From Effrenium voratum (lineage: Eukaryota > Sar > Dinophyceae > Suessiales > Symbiodiniaceae): 64,000 nucleotides of DNA. Below the pieces are notes generated by a model. That model ran no database searches. It had not been told where the DNA came from and worked only from the letters and a program-made list of their open reading frames with translations. Each line of letters begins with the position of its first letter. Position 1 is the first letter of the stretch. Positions 17,951-27,812 of this stretch are shown piece by piece. The translations under genes and the position numbers were made by a program. The stretch is from positions 21,001-85,000 of the forward strand of contig CAUJNA010000525.1 of assembly GCA_963377175.1 (NCBI GenBank). The letters are read 5' to 3'.

Positions 17951-18449
17951 TCAGGAATCATTACCAAACACAAATTTCTTGGCAAGGCGCACTCCGACTC
18001 CACGGCCTCCTCGGCCGTGATACTCGCGTGCCCCCAGCCCGGCGTCGTTATCTGACGCAGTCAGCTTTCCCTGTCTCGGGATGGCCCAGAGAGTCGCAGA
18101 CTCCGTGGACGTGCGCCAGTGCCGCACCATCATCTCCACCAATGCTGGGTCCTTTGCAAGGGGGTGGTTGCTCTGGCTCCTCCCCTGTTCTTCAAACTTT
18201 GGACGCTTGGTCAATCTCCCGATGTTGTTCCTCAGGACATCATACGGGGCTTGCGCCAATGGAGTGGCCAACTCCAATGACTTTGTGCCAGCCACATGCG
18301 ACAGCTTCAGGAGATTCGCCAGCATCTCGCTCGCGATGAGGACCGACTTCAGCGGGATTCGTTCAATGCTTTCCAGTGCCCTGTGTGATGGCCGCTGTGT
18401 TGCCACAGCGGCTTGGTCCACTCTGTCCAGGAAGTCTGCAAGCGGAGTC
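17951..18449 (-). CDS. exon with clear acceptor, unknown, about 165 aa
   Basis: An acceptor-like sequence on the minus strand, CACTGACCTTTGCAG|G, ends at 18450, with a branch-like CTGAC. The frame then reads TPLADFLDRVDQAAVATQRP, ALESIERIPLKSVLIASEML, PYDVLRNNIGRLTKRPKFEE and MVRHWRTSTESATLWAIPRQ. Helical and charged; probably real coding. Hairpin 10 lies in the first codons, encoding AAVATQ, nearly the same peptide as hairpin 9. Upstream in the same strand is a Ser/Pro-rich frame. No known domain. Confidence 0.45.
18391..18412. repeat. hairpin 10 of CTGYG family, 9-bp stem
   Basis: GCCGCTGTG-TTGC-CACAGCGGC, perfect. Lies about 40 bp after a candidate splice acceptor, inside an open frame. 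Confidence 0.85.
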
Positions 18450-18454
18450 CTGCA

Positions 18455-18860
18455 AAGGTCAGTGCCTGTGCAAAGCGTGCACTGTCTCCCTGCGGGGATG
18501 ACTGGGTCTCTGCGGGACCTTGCGAAGCAGAAGCGCTGGTTGCACGTGAGGGCTCAACTGGCCCTGGTGCTAAGCGAGCGCCGTCTCCCTGCGGGGATGA
18601 CTGGGTCTCTGCGGGACCTTGCAAAGCAGAAGCGCTGCTTGCGCGCGATGGCTCAACTGGCCCTGCTGGAAGCGAAGCCTCAAGCGGAGGCTTGCTTGGC
18701 GAGTTCGCCGCCCTGTCCCCCTCTGGGGGTTGTTGGGTGCCATCAGCAGGTGGTGAGCTAAGCGAGCTCTGTGTAGCTGGTGGCTCTGAGCTAAGCGAGC
18801 TCTTGGGAAGTGCTGCCGGTGTCGCGAGCTTAGGTGGGCTGGTTGCTGGAATTCCCCAGC
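18455..18860 (-). CDS. Ser/Pro/Gln-rich repeat-bearing frame
   Basis: The minus strand is open in one frame from about 18860, reading AALPKSSLSSEPPATQSSLS, then PSKPPLEASLPAGPVEPSRA and QGPAETQSSPQGD twice. A 99-bp unit occurs twice (starting 18484 and 18583), and shorter TCTGAGCTAAGCGAGCTC-type repeats lie at 18750-18810. Such a sequence would be a disordered linker. Opposite-strand frames are also open, so the coding strand is not certain. It would splice to the exon at 18449. Confidence 0.33.
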
Positions 18861-19095
18861 ACAGGACAGGTTGCCTCCTGCTGCTGCGATTTCTCTGTGA
18901 AGTACATCTTGGCCGTGCTCCAGTCGCCCACGAAGCTTCCGTACAGGGGGTCGTAGACGTTGTCTGCCTCGGACATGTGCGCCACGAAGTTGGAGGCCGT
19001 GCCGAGCCGGTAGCGGCAGGCGAAGAGGAGCTCGCCGGGCGTCAGGTTGTAGGTGCGCACGATGTTCCACGGGTTCACCGCCAGGGTCAGGGTGT
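18830..19095 (-). CDS. exon-like frame, unknown, about 85 aa
   Basis: Reads LTLAVNPWNIVRTYNLTPGE, LLFACRYRLGTASNFVAHMS, EADNVYDPLYGSFVGDWSTA, KMYFTEKSQQQ. Very protein-like, with alternating hydrophobic and polar residues. A possible acceptor lies upstream near 19107 (TTTACCCCACCAG). The Ser/Gln-rich end passes into the repeat-bearing segment. Family not recognised, though the even composition makes coding likely. Could be the 5' part of the gene continuing to lower coordinates. Confidence 0.48.
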
Positions 19096-19422
19096 AGCCG
19101 TGATGGAAGAGGCGCCGCTACTGGTGGGGTAAAGAAGCAGAAGAAACCGCTAAGCGCCTGAGCTGAGGCCAGAAACCGCAAGACTCACAAATGCAAGATT
19201 GAGGTCACCCACCAATCGTGTCAAGAGCCACTCCATGAGCCGTCAAAGGCACCACCTCGTGGCAAAAAGCGAAGCAGGTGCTGTAGGCGGTGATGACTGT
19301 ATGGTCGAACACTGTGGCCCCACAGGGGGACTAAAAGTACCCCGGCGGTCCCCCGTTAGGAAAGAAATGGGAAGGTGAACTGCCTACTCATCATGCCCCC
19401 CCCGCTGTGGCGAAGCAAAGAC

Positions 19423-20421
19423 TCAGGGCTTATGCTCCCGGCGGGGTTCGGACACCTGTACAAAACCTTTGGCAATTACCCCGCACACAGGTCTGCCATC
19501 TGCGTTTGCAACATGCAAAACTAAGCTGGATGCTGATTGAACAAAACTGAATTCTTCACACTCACCAAGCGAAGGCTCCGGCTTGTGTGAAGAACTCGCC
19601 TGGGAAGCTGATGGTGTGGTATCCCGCGCCATATCCATCCCCGGCTTGAGCTGGGTCGTCTGCAGCGGAAAGCATGGGTGGATGGGTGCCTCCAAAGCGA
19701 AGGTTTGAAGGTGCAATGGCACATCCTGTAAAGGGATATGCGGCCTCCACCCCAACCTGATGCGCTGCCAGACCTGTTGCTGCGCCCCCAGACTGTGCCA
19801 GATATCATCCCTGCCGTAAAGCGCAATGCTGTCCTTGTGTTTGTGGCGCCCTTGCTCTGCCCTTGCTCTGTCACCCAAGAGAAGCTGATTCATCCAGCTA
19901 GGCATGGTGGCCTTGCAACTGTGCATCCGGTACTGCAACACTGGAGAGCCCTGCGTGCCGTAAGCGCTGAGAAAAGCTCGAAGGGCCTTGGTGCACTGCG
20001 CAAAGGAAAGAGGGGTGAACGCCTGTCCATCCCATGTAAAAAGGAGGCAATCCGGTTCGGTGGATTGGCCGAATGCCTCGCGAAGCTCTTGCCATACCGT
20101 GCCCATCAGAACAAGCCAGTGCGCAACCCAGGATGCATGCGGCGTCTTGGGGTGACTGGATGCGAAGCTCAGAGTGCAAACCCAGGGAACTCCAACCCCT
20201 GTGTTGGTACGGTAGCACGATCCCCTGATGCATTCTCCGTCCATGATGGAAGACCATTTTATTTGCTGGGAGTCTCCAAACCTGAGGGAAGCCCCTAAGC
20301 AGAGCAGGAAAGCTCCAGCCCACAGTCGATGCTGCCTCGAGGATTCCTGTCTGAGTACCGCGAGGCTAAGGGGGAGGGCCAGAGCCTCGTCTCGTGCCGA
20401 GGGAGCTGAAAAGGCCACCAT
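19423..20421 (-). pseudogene. decayed tyrosine recombinase (YR) gene
   Basis: 332-aa frame resembling the catalytic domain of tyrosine recombinases. Candidate catalytic residues: Arg in GASLRFGDSQQIKW (about residue 47), His/Lys in YRMHSCKATM (about 167-170) and Tyr in IALYGRDDIW (about 200). The expected Gly-His-His appears as QGRHK, so one catalytic His position is altered. The N-terminal part lies in other frames upstream (20440-21041, with FFLDTFEELGFQLSSH and VGMGNDHEGPPDQN), so the gene is broken. It belongs to a different subfamily from the two intact recombinases at 30-38 kb but shares the HSCK motif. Confidence 0.6.
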
Positions 20422-20439
20422 ACAAGTCCCCTAGTGGCA

Positions 20440-21041
20440 GCTGAAGCAGCTTGGCACCCCACCGCAAAGCCTTCAATTTTGATCCGGGGGACCCTCATGG
20501 TCGTTGCCCATGCCTACGGTCAGCAAAGCATCCAAGACCTGATGATTTGAGGTGGCACCACATGACTGCTGAGCTGAAAACCCAACTCCTCGAAGGTGTC
20601 CAGGAAGAAGGATAGGCTGGTGAGGTACCTGACGGCTGTGGTATCGGACAGGCGTCGCAAAACTGCATGCTTTCTTGCGGGTTTGTCGGGGCGCGTGCAG
20701 GAATCTGCAACCCCTGCAAAGCGGACGGATTGCTTCTGTGCGCATGAGGCATGGCTCCAGAATCCTTGATGTGCGAAGTGGGATGAGTTTCCCGTGCTGG
20801 GGTTGATCCCCCCGCCGTCGTGGTGCCCGAGGGACCCACTGTAAAGGGGAAGGGGGGCAAAAACATGGTGCAGGGAGGCCCCAAATGCCGGTAGCTCGCA
20901 AAGGAAAGGTCGGTGGGGGAAGCGGGCCCATGCGGGGCCGGGGCTTGGCTGCAGCTTGCAGGATTCTGCCTGCAGGTGGCCTCGACTGTGCCTCAACAGC
21001 CTGGTTGCACGTGTCCCGCTGAGGGGACTCCACAAGCACAA
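20440..21041 (-). pseudogene. N-terminal fragments of the decayed YR gene
   Basis: Pieces of what looks like one coding sequence appear in different frames: AVRYLTSLSFFLDTFEELGF, then LLTVGMGNDHEGPPDQN, then KALRWGAKLLQLPLGDLYGG, leading into the catalytic frame below 20421. The Gly/Pro-rich region above 20700 is low complexity. Frame changes may be indels. A TTTTCAG near 20407 could instead be a splice acceptor. Confidence 0.4.
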
Positions 21042-21560
21042 AACGGGGAGTCCGAGGAGGAAAGCGTATCCGGGGAAGCTAAGTCACGGTCCCTCCGAAA
21101 GCGTTTCACCACAGCAACTCTAGGTGTAAGGGCCGTACCGCCTGCCTGGGCCTCCTCATCGGACTCTGCTAGAAAAGCCATTCCAGCAGAAGTATGCAAA
21201 GCAAGAAGCCAGCCACAAAGCCTACCAAGGCTGCGGCCCGCGAAGCAAAAATATCGCGCGCAGGTAGAGGCGCTGCAAATATGGTTGGATTCCGCAACAC
21301 CGCCTGACCTTTGGCCAGGGCTGATCGTCTGCGCATACAATCAAGCAAAGCAAACCAATGTGCTGAGTTGAATGTAGCTAGGCAGTGTTGTCACAACCAA
21401 TAGCCATGGTCATGCAAAGCAAGCAAATCAAAGCGAAACTGGAAAAAGCAAAGCAAAGCGGTTGAAAAATGCAAGCTGGTCCAGTAAGCTAAGCATGTAT
21501 GCTGGCTGTTGCTTGAGCCCAAGTGGCGTATGTTGTCAAGTTGAAACAACAGTGAGTAAA
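21041..21560. other. no supported gene; AAAGC-rich
   Basis: The word GCAAAGC or AAAGCAAAGC occurs many times (21180-21480). Short frames only. Confidence 0.4.
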
Positions 21561-21859
21561 CACACTAACCGGAAATCGGCCTCCTTGTTGGCTCGAATAC
21601 GATGCCGGGCAGCCTACCACCGAAGGGGTAGAAAGCCCGGCCAGGGCGCCAAACAAAGAAAAGGGGGCCACCACCCCAAAGGACCGAGAACCTCACCCCC
21701 AGGAAGCAAGCGGCCCATTTGTCCAGTCGAACAAGTCTGATGCCAACACCCGACTTTGCAGGTGCGGAGGAAACCTGAAATCTTGACCCAACTGTATCGC
21801 AAGATCCTAGTGCTTGCCACAGTATTCCCACAGAATTATACCTGACATCCATCAAGAGA

Positions 21860-22700
21860 TGAAACTCCAGAGAGGTGTCATCACAAGGTGGCATGACCCG
21901 GAAGGTCAATGCCTGCATGGGGATACCATCTACACAAAGAGGTACCGAACAGCCAATTACTGAAGCATACTGAGTAGGGGTGTTCCCCCATGCACCATGA
22001 TGCCTTATCAGCAAAGCTCATCCACCGAGAAGCCATCAAGTGGTGGTACCGAAGTAATGCATACCAAACCGCCACTCCTGGACAGAATTCCCAATGATAA
22101 GCTCATGATTCACACGCCAATGGCCAACTCACTCATTCCAGCACTATGAGAGGCAATGGTAACCTCAACAAAAGGACCGGAAGTATACAGCAAGATGCCT
22201 GCCCATATGATGGGGGCTAGAGTCAAGCGCTGAAAATGCCGGTGCGTGGTCCATCAATCAAATGTGACAAGACCCAAGCAAGGCCAATGGTCACATCCCT
22301 GGTGCACCAAAGCACCAGTAGACCACGCCAGCATAGAAGAAGGGGAAACCAAAACTGCAAGGCACAAGCAAGGCAAAGTCGCCCTCCAGGTCACCATCTC
22401 CATAAGAAGGTACCATCAATGAATACCGTCTACATCCTGAATAGGGGTGCCCACCATACACCGAGATGCCTCCAGCACAGCTAATCCACTGAGAACCCAG
22501 CAAGTGGTGAATCTGAAGCAACGCACAACCAACCACCACTTCTGAAGAAAACGGACGTGGGCAAGCACGATCCTCACGCCCGCTGCCTACATACTCATTC
22601 AATCACAATGCAAAGCCGCGGGAGCCTCTACCAGTAGGACTTGGAGTATCAAGCAAGATACCGGCACATATGCTGAGGGCGAGGATCAAGTACTGGTGAA
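21860..22700. repeat. degenerate direct repeat, period about 464 bp
   Basis: CTCATCCACCGAGAAGCCAT (about 22018) recurs as CTAATCCACTGAGAACCCAG (about 22482). GTATACAGCAAGATGCCTGC (about 22183) recurs as GTATCAAGCAAGATACCGGC (about 22646). Minus-strand frames in the copies are hydrophobic and similar to each other, but broken. The origin is unknown. Confidence 0.5.
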
Positions 22701-23364
22701 GCCAGTGCATGGTAATATCATTGTCCTTCATGGTCAGAGGTACAGCTCTTCCACACCACATCCAGAGGTGTACCTGATCATCAAAACAGGGTATTCTCCA
22801 ATTCAATTGCGACAAGATCCAAGCGAGGCCAGTGGTCACGTACACTGTGAAGCAGGGCGCAAGTGGATCAAGTCGAATGAAAACAAAGGGGACGGCAAAT
22901 ATGAAAAGGTGTCACACCTCGCTAGACCGACACTTGACATAGGGTCTGAACGTAGCACAATTCAATGCATCACACTGTCAGGGCCACACCAGGCAGGTGG
23001 CTCTCTCCTGACCTCTCTCCGCAGAGGCCACGGACGGATGTACCAAGGCCAGGGAGGGTCGCCCAGCTCCGGGTTGTTGGCTTGAGCGAACGGACTCCCG
23101 GAAGGTCTCCCAGCCCATGCCGGCGGTGCCAGCCGGTAGTCCTCCTCGCTCACCGCTTTCCCCGCCAGCACGCTGTCGTAGCAGTGCTGCCTGATGGCCT
23201 GGGTTTCAGGGGGGGGTATGCGCTCTATGAGTTGCATGCCACCCCCCCCCGGCATCGTATGCGAGCTGTCTCCGATTAAAAAAAGATTGGTCCGAGCGTG
23301 CGAAACTGCTTGAGCCGCGCCGTCGCCTGTGCGTGCTTCGTTGTGCTGGTGGTGATTATGAAAC

Positions 23365-23853
23365 ATGCCGAGACTGCTGGAGCTGTTTTGCGGCAGAGCC
23401 TTCGAGGCGGCAGGCTGGGAAGTCGTCTCCCTGGACATCGTGTCGAAATTTGAGCCCACGATCCTGTGCGACATCCGGAGCTGGGACTACAAGCTGTTTC
23501 CGCCAGGGCACTTTGACATGGTCTGGGCCAGCCCGGTCTGCACGGAGCACAGCCGAGCTCTGACGATGCGCCCTCGACGACTCGAGGAGGGCGACGCGCT
23601 GGTGCTCAGAGCCCTTGAGATCATGGCGCACTTCGACCCGCTCATGTGGGTCATCAAGAATCCGGCCACCGGGCTGCTGAAGACCCGACCGTTCATGGAG
23701 CGCCTGCCCTGGGTGGACATTACCTACTGGGAGGCCCGGCTGTGGACCAACATGCGCTGGAGGGCTGTGCGGAGCGGCTGCCGGTGCGAGGCGTGGGAAG
23801 ACGGGAGGCGTCTGAGGGGCGCGGGGGCCTCGACTCATGGGGGGCCAGCGTGA
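23365..23853 (+). CDS. C5-cytosine-methylase-like protein, truncated, 162 aa
   Basis: Starts LLELFCGRAFEAAGWEVVSL, a SAM-binding motif I, but the usual Gly-rich loop after FCG is shortened. Then DMVWASPVCTEHSRA, the motif IV position where C5 methylases carry the Pro-Cys nucleophile; here it reads Pro-Val-Cys. MWVIKNPATGLLKTRPFM resembles the ENV/ENP motif region. The C-terminal target-recognition part is short and the 162 aa are well below typical full enzymes. Activity is doubtful. Related in fold to the methylase-like domain of the retroelements at 34 and 40 kb, but not close in sequence. Confidence 0.55.
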   Translation: MPRLLELFCGRAFEAAGWEVVSLDIVSKFEPTILCDIRSWDYKLFPPGHFDMVWASPVCTEHSRALTMRPRRLEEGDALVLRALEIMAHFDPLMWVIKNPATGLLKTRPFMERLPWVDITYWEARLWTNMRWRAVRSGCRCEAWEDGRRLRGAGASTHGGPA

Positions 23854-24082
23854 GAGGGTCAGAGGGCAGTCGCGCGAGCTGCTTTACAGCATTCCTACGG
23901 CGCTGTGCGAGGAGATTGCCTACAACTCGGTAACACTCATCGATCAATCTACCAGGCCCTAAGCGTCCGCTTACTTTGCCACCTCCGCTTGCACCGAGCA
24001 TGAACACAACAAGATGCAGGTCCTGCCGATCCAGATCTCGTTCTCGACGTAATGCCCGCAAAGATCATGTTCGCCGCTCTAC

Positions 24083-24430
24083 ATGGACCGCGCGCACGTC
24101 AAGCTGTCACCCGGGCCAACACACATCACTCATATCTTGGGAAGGTCTCCTACACCGTCGCCGCTGCCATCCTCCGATGACATAGAATCTCATCCTGATG
24201 CTGCACCAGTACACCCTGAGCTCGATCGTGACGAAGATCCTCTTCTGCCCCCAGCTATCCCACCAGCTGCGCCAACCCCAGTGCAGCCCTGTACATTGAT
24301 TCAAACGTTCAATGTACACATGGACGTCCAGCTTGGTTTTAAAATCGCTGGCGTCCAGATTTGGCACCAGGAGAATGTGGTGCGTTTGGCGTGGTCCATC
24401 TACCAGCAGTTGACCAACAACGAGCTCTGA
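24083..24430 (+). CDS. hypothetical ORF, 115 aa
   Basis: ATG 24083 to TGA 24430. A Pro/Asp-rich linker (residues 20-70) is followed by TLIQTFNVHMDVQLGFKIAG and HQENVVRLAWSIYQQLTNNE, which look like a strand and an amphipathic helix. No domain recognised. Minus-strand frame 24107-24487 overlaps it. Located downstream of the methylase-like ORF on the same strand. Confidence 0.3.
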   Translation: MDRAHVKLSPGPTHITHILGRSPTPSPLPSSDDIESHPDAAPVHPELDRDEDPLLPPAIPPAAPTPVQPCTLIQTFNVHMDVQLGFKIAGVQIWHQENVVRLAWSIYQQLTNNEL

Positions 24431-24592
24431 GTACGCGGGTAGCACGTGACTCATGGAGTATGCTTGAGTAAACAGACATTCATTCATTAATGTTAGTCCT
24501 TTAGCCGTCTTGTGTTGCTGGCGTTGTCTAAGTGATGGTCTGTCCTGCAGTCTTCACATTTCAGTTGCGTATCGCATTCCATACTTTCTGCC

Positions 24593-24805
24593 ATGTCGCG
24601 CGGTGAGCCCTTTGTGGAGCACTATCGCATACCGGATGACCATGAGCGAACAGAATGGGTGAGAGAAAACCTTCCACATCTGTGGGCCAAATGGGACAAG
24701 GATCAGGATGCTCTGCTTTCTCACTCTCTTGTTTATCGCCAGTGGAGGATAGTGAGCTGGAGACAGATGGCTGCCTCTTTGAGTCCTACGGCTACACTTG
24801 GATGA
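24593..24805 (+). CDS. small hypothetical ORF, 70 aa
   Basis: ATG 24593. Reads SRGEPFVEHYRIPDDHERTE, WVRENLPHLWAKWDKDQDAL: acidic and aromatic, protein-like for about 50 residues, possibly an exon. Unknown. Confidence 0.25.
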   Translation: MSRGEPFVEHYRIPDDHERTEWVRENLPHLWAKWDKDQDALLSHSLVYRQWRIVSWRQMAASLSPTATLG

Positions 24806-27267
24806 CCATGCGCCCATTACCGCGAGTGCACCGTCGGGTGGCAATGTCTCTGTCCACCAACGGCCACTTGGAGGGTTGGTGCTCCTCACGCGGTTGGAAA
24901 ACAGCCCCCTTCGAGGGTGTGTGTGTGTGTGTGCTGAGTCCCAGATTTACCTGGGACCACCTTTCTGTTCAAGCAGGGGGCACGGCGCCTGATGTCCAAG
25001 CCGTGCCAACGAAGCTACGGAAATCGGGTGGATGAGATGCTGGACGCGGCATCTTGTACCTGCCAATGAGCCAATCTATTTGGTTTGTTGTGCTGTTGAT
25101 TCACAAAGGCCAATCGGCTCCTATGTATGATGCGTTTCGCTGTCTGTTTCAGACTACACGTCAGTTTGTTGCGAATCTGCCCCTGCCCTTTTTGCTTGAA
25201 TTGCTTGAACTTCATGTTCGCCCCTCGTGGGATTTAAGTGTGTGTGTATGTTGCGCTTGTAGACCCAAAAGTTCTTTTTGGGTTTTGCACACGTTTGATG
25301 TGGGTTTCTTGTTCTTGGTGTTCGAGTTCTTTCTGCTGCGCGACATGGAGTCATGCATTTGTCTGCAGCCAACTCTTGCACGGGCAGGACAAGCAAAGAA
25401 GGCCCAAACAACAAAGTCGGACAAATTTGCGTAGGAAGTGTTCAGCTGCGTTTGCGAAGCAATGTCAAGCTTCCTCTGTCTTTCCTGCTAATCAGACTGT
25501 GACATGGCCCCCAGAGGCTTGCAGCATGTCAGGTTTAAACTGTTAACTCAAAAATCTGAAAAAGACATGCAGAGCAATGGCTCGACCACCTTCGTGCCAA
25601 GGCAAGTCCGCGGGTGCCACGCAGGTTCGTTGTTTACACAAAGCAGTTGACCTTGTCAGATTATCAAATTTAATCATTTTTGAGGCTCAAATTAGCTTTT
25701 GGCCCGTCACTCAGCAGGTCTTGGAAATCTTGAGACGCCGGCCAGGGGACGGCCAGTGGGCCTTGCCAAAGAGGTGCCTGCTGAGCAACCAGTGCCGTGG
25801 CGAGCATTGTGCAATCTTCGTGTGCGAATTGTTCTTTTCTCAGCAGACAGTTTTGTTTTCATTCCTTTTCAAGCCCATCCAAAGGGGGCACAGCCTCAGA
25901 AAAAGACAAAGGCGCACCCAAATATGAAGAATGGCCGGAGGCGACTCGCAGCTCACCAGCAAGTCCACCGGCGCGTTCTCTGGTGCTTTGGCGACGCATG
26001 GATTTGGTGGAAGTTTCTAAGAAGGTTCCTTTCACACGTCCCTGGAAAACGATTTGTACTTGGGTCGCTTTCATTATTTTTGTGCAGACCCAGGCTTTGA
26101 AACCTGATGAAGTTACGGACAAGTCCCGGCTGTGAATAGGAGCACATATCCGCCCTTTTGACTCAAATGGTTTTGATTGAGACATTGCCTTGGCCGAGGC
26201 TTCTGACCTTCGTCAATTCTCGATGATTCTGCAGGCTGGGAGGGTTTCAATATTCAAGGGGTCGAAAGGACAACCATATGTGTAGCATCCCATCGAACTC
26301 ATTTGCTAGAACACAACCTAAAGTATCGTTCAAGAGGATTTCTTTTTGAGCTTCGAGCGGCTTTTCTGGGAGCTGGCCCTGAATTTTTTAGAGGGGACCC
26401 TCCCAAATTCTTGGCAGTGGCTAAATTATGTTTTGTATGTCTGCCAAAGGTTCCTTGCCACTCCAAAAGTAGGGGACCTTGTTTTGAGGGAGACCTTCTT
26501 GTTCGCTCCCAGCGGGGGAAATCGAACTGAGGAGTCCCCGGAAGCGGATCTGAGCAGCTCCCTGGCATGCAGTGGCGCCGGCTGAGTCAGGGTCTTCAAA
26601 TCAGCCTCCCTCCGAATTTCTAGGGGTGCCTTCCCCAGTCTTTCCGGATCCAGTTGTTGGAAAGAACAATGGTTTAAAAGAATGGGACTCAACTCCATAG
26701 AGAATTTGGTTCCCAAATGACGGATGAATAAACTTGGGGGTGGAACCCGGACAGACATTTCTTGTGGGCCTACTTTTGCGGGGGTTCTTATTGGGCACCT
26801 CAGCTGAAGAGAAATGGGGCCCCGGGCATGTGAGTGGCAGCACAGTACTCTCAAAATTGGGTTACACGAAGTGATGTCCACCAAAAGGTAACAGTCGTGG
26901 CTCATACCCACATGGGCGTCTTTTTCTGTATTTGGCAAAGGGTTCTTTGGAAGAACGGGATGCTCTGCTTGCCCAGCTCGGCACAGCCCAGCTCTCAGCT
27001 CTGCGCAGCCTTCAACTTCTATCTTCTGGGCGCCGGCGAGCGCTGGTGCTGGATGCTGGCAGGTGTGAAGCTGGCCAACGAACCCTCTGTGTGCGTGTTG
27101 AAGCGTAGCTCCCTGCAAGATTTCGGCTTTCCTGGCTCGGGTTGCTGTGGCGCTTGTCTCGTGGTTTGCGCGGCTTCCGCTTTGCGCATATGTGCTGCGT
27201 CGCAACTTTGCTCTGTGCAGCTCCGCTTTGCGCAGCTCCGCTTTGCCTAACCAGTGCAGCTTTGCTC
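24806..27267. other. no supported gene
   Basis: A short (GT) run lies at 24917-24935. Frames are short and hydrophobic or overlap on both strands. Nothing recognised. Confidence 0.4.
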
Positions 27268-27552
27268 CCCGTGTCAGCATCGCCTTGCTGCAGGGCACGC
27301 GTCAACATAGCCTTGCTGCACGGTGCGTTTCAGCGTAGCTTTGCGTCGCCGCGCGTCTCAGCAGCATTTGCGTTGTTGCGCAGCGCGTCTCAGCATAGCC
27401 GTGCTGGGCAGCGCGTCTCAACAACATGGTCTTGCCACACAGCCTTGGCAACATAGCCTGGCTGCACAGCGCATTTTAACATAGCCTTGCTTCGCAGTGC
27501 TTCTCAACATAGCCTTGCTTCGCATCTCAACCTCGCCTTGCTGCACGGCGCA
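27268..27552. repeat. degenerate minisatellite, about 30-35 bp unit
   Basis: About nine imperfect copies of a unit like CATAGCCTTGCTGCACGG followed by CGCGTCTCAA. Spacing and sequence vary. Confidence 0.7.
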
Positions 27553-27721
27553 AGAAGATTCTCAGTGACAAGAACCCTCAGAATGGGTTGCTACCTTCAA
27601 TTTCCCCTTGAACCACGCTAAAAAGGGCACGACTACACCCTGCGTTCCCAAAAGCACATATCCAAAAGAAAGCCTACTCGCACCCCAACGAGAGCTGCGG
27701 AGAAAGGGCTAAGTTCAGTGT

Positions 27722-27812
27722 GCAGCAAAGCTACGTTGAGATGCGCTATGTTGAGATGCGCGGTGAAGCAAGGCTATGTTGAGATGTGCTGCAAAGCAAG
27801 GATGTGTTGAGC
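27722..27812. repeat. same minisatellite in inverted orientation
   Basis: AGCAAGGCTATGTTGAGATG-type units are the reverse complement of the array at 27268-27552. About 170 bp separate the arrays. Confidence 0.65.
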
